Below the pieces are notes generated by a model. That model made no database searches, was not told the origin of the DNA, and saw only the letters and a list, made by a program, of their open reading frames with translations. Position numbers and translations under genes: made by a program. Shown here piece after piece: positions 13,088 to 14,111 of a stretch of DNA of 14,111 nt. The stretch lies in NCBI GenBank assembly GCA_030612585.1, contig JAUWNP010000114.1:1-14111 (forward strand), written 5' to 3'. Numbering within the stretch: position 1 is the stretch's first letter; the number at the start of each line of letters is the position of its first letter. Source of the DNA: Anaerolineae bacterium (lineage in GTDB: Bacteria; Chloroflexota; Anaerolineae; B4-G1).

Positions 13088-14071
13088 ATGAAAGAGGATA
13101 TTCTGAATAGGATTCTCGATTTCTTTGCGAGATCATCGGACTTCAACGGCATACTAGTCCCTGATCTCAGTGCCGAGTTCGAAGCCCCTTGGTCTGAAAT
13201 GCGGGAAATCCTCAGTCAGTTGGTTCAAGAGAACAGAATCAGTCTAGCGTTCGCTAGCCACTCTCTGAATCCTCATATCAAGCGTTTGCCAGACCTTCCC
13301 GTGGATAAACAAATGGCAAAGATACTTGAGGAAGAACTGTATACCACCTGCGCCTATCCAACTTCCGATGTAATTCGCGCCGCTGTTGATTTGTCTGTGT
13401 ACGATACACAGCCATTCACGCAGCGATTAGCACTTGCCGAGCCCCAATTAACACCGGTGTTCTTTGGGCTCGAGGTGCTTGATAGGTACTACAGGGATCC
13501 CCGCTACTACTTCGAGTTCAGTGACTTCGCTGGTTCTATCAGGGTCACTACAGAGCATTATGATTCTCAAGACATTGCTGAACGAGACAAAATCCTACTC
13601 CAGACTTTTGGAATTGGATATGATAGCGGACGCAACCGCGTTGTGGTGGCGTTCCTACGATATTTGGCAGATCTCAGCCCAGAGCACCAGCAGATTTGGA
13701 GTGCATACGTGGTGCACGATGAATGCTCTATGAATAGCGACTATGAGCGAGCAACGATCTACGGCTATTGGCCAGAATACTACTCTGCATATCAAGCCTT
13801 CTTGACAGAGCAGGCAGAGGTCAACAATCTAGCCCATCTGATTGGCAAGCCAAGTCTCTTTAGAGAGACTTTCGAGGAGCAGAGACCTAAGGGGTTCATC
13901 CCAATGCTCCGCCCCACCCGCAAGAATTTCGATGAGTTCATCCATTTGCTTGACAAGATGCTCTCCGAGAATGGCTCTTTGGGATTTCGCATGGGAGGGC
14001 CACATATGGGGGTACTCCGGCTAGGCGAATCGGCGATAGCCCTCAAGGTCAAGGTAAATGCGTTGGAATAG
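13088..14071 (+). CDS. Uncharacterised protein, possibly C-terminally truncated
   Basis: A 327-aa soluble protein with no signal peptide, membrane segment or catalytic motif that I can name. The first 60 residues (ILNRILDFFARSSDF, then SEMREILSQLVQENRISLAF) look like a small helical, possibly winged-helix, domain. Conserved-looking stretches are YYRDPRYYFEFSDFAGSI (134-151), VAFLRYLADLSPEHQQIW (187-204), YGYWPEYYSAYQAFL (225-239) and LRPTRKNFDEFIHLLDKMLSEN (274-295). I recall hypothetical proteins with these blocks that continue well beyond the last one. Here a 32-residue tail of different character follows, so the gene may have been cut by recombination. ATG 13088 has only a distant GGAG (13070). 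It stands 59 nt after core site B and shares the lower GC of the ATPase gene. The last 40 nt of the window (14072-14111) hold no gene. Confidence 0.65.
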   Translation: MKEDILNRILDFFARSSDFNGILVPDLSAEFEAPWSEMREILSQLVQENRISLAFASHSLNPHIKRLPDLPVDKQMAKILEEELYTTCAYPTSDVIRAAVDLSVYDTQPFTQRLALAEPQLTPVFFGLEVLDRYYRDPRYYFEFSDFAGSIRVTTEHYDSQDIAERDKILLQTFGIGYDSGRNRVVVAFLRYLADLSPEHQQIWSAYVVHDECSMNSDYERATIYGYWPEYYSAYQAFLTEQAEVNNLAHLIGKPSLFRETFEEQRPKGFIPMLRPTRKNFDEFIHLLDKMLSENGSLGFRMGGPHMGVLRLGESAIALKVKVNALE

Positions 14072-14111
14072 AGTTGTGACCCTGGTAATGCCATAACAGC
14101 GCCGCTTAATC

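Noticed and set aside
14072..14111. Start of a further attC (GCCATAACAGCGCCGC)
   Set aside because: It does not fit RYYYAAC exactly, and the window ends before any partner box could be seen.

Overview
The window looks like a chromosomal segment of a GC-rich bacterium. The gene types fit a Chloroflexota/Anaerolineae-like organism: SDR-type threonine dehydrogenase with kbl, a LysM/YkuD wall enzyme, topoisomerase I with two zinc ribbons, a PIN toxin, and intergenic DNA full of short degenerate tandem repeats. This assignment is inference, since there is no rRNA or other decisive marker. The last 3.6 kb (about 10460-14111) is visibly less GC-rich in its two genes (one hand-counted 60-nt line of the ATPase gene is 45% GC, against 75% for a line of topA) and looks acquired.

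Layout. 1-2292: threonine catabolism, the 5'-truncated threonine dehydrogenase followed by kbl. A decayed 3' end of a four-helix-bundle (S23-like) gene and a 7-bp tandem repeat lie between them. 2293-2562: structured intergenic DNA, then a near-consensus promoter that places its transcription start at the antitoxin ATG. 2563-3253: a VapBC-type toxin-antitoxin pair. 3259-5655 (minus): a TetR regulator followed with no gap by a 592-aa protein made of two fused SDR domains, with a palindromic operator between the promoter and the TetR start. 5656-5980: tetranucleotide array and a 98-bp inverted-repeat element. 5981-6940: secreted LysM-LysM-LysM-L,D-transpeptidase. 7061-9079: topA. 9159-10250: C39-like papain-fold protein with two SH3-like repeats and no signal peptide. 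10251-10536: strong hairpin and a good promoter, then a 10-bp core site GTTGGGCGGC.

The most interesting part is 10461-14111. Two plus-strand genes each start 59-76 nt after a copy of GTTGGGCGGC. The first encodes a GHKL/HSP90-type ATPase fused to an HELGH zinc-protease-like C-terminus. The second encodes a 327-aa protein of unknown function. Between them, on the minus strand, lies an 860-nt group II intron without a reverse transcriptase gene. It has a GUGCG 5' end, a 34-nt domain V, and a domain VI with a bulged branch-point A followed by seven nucleotides to an AC 3' end. Removing the intron in silico recreates GCCGCCCAAC, the exact complement of the GTTGGGCGGC sites. GCCCAAC and GTTGGGC fit the integron attC core consensus (RYYYAAC / GTTRRRY), and the intron lies opposite to the genes, as known for group IIC-attC introns. 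My reading is an integron-like cassette pair whose recombination site was invaded by an ORF-less group II intron. The weak points are the unusual length of the reconstructed attC (about 233 bp) and the absence of an integrase gene in the window.
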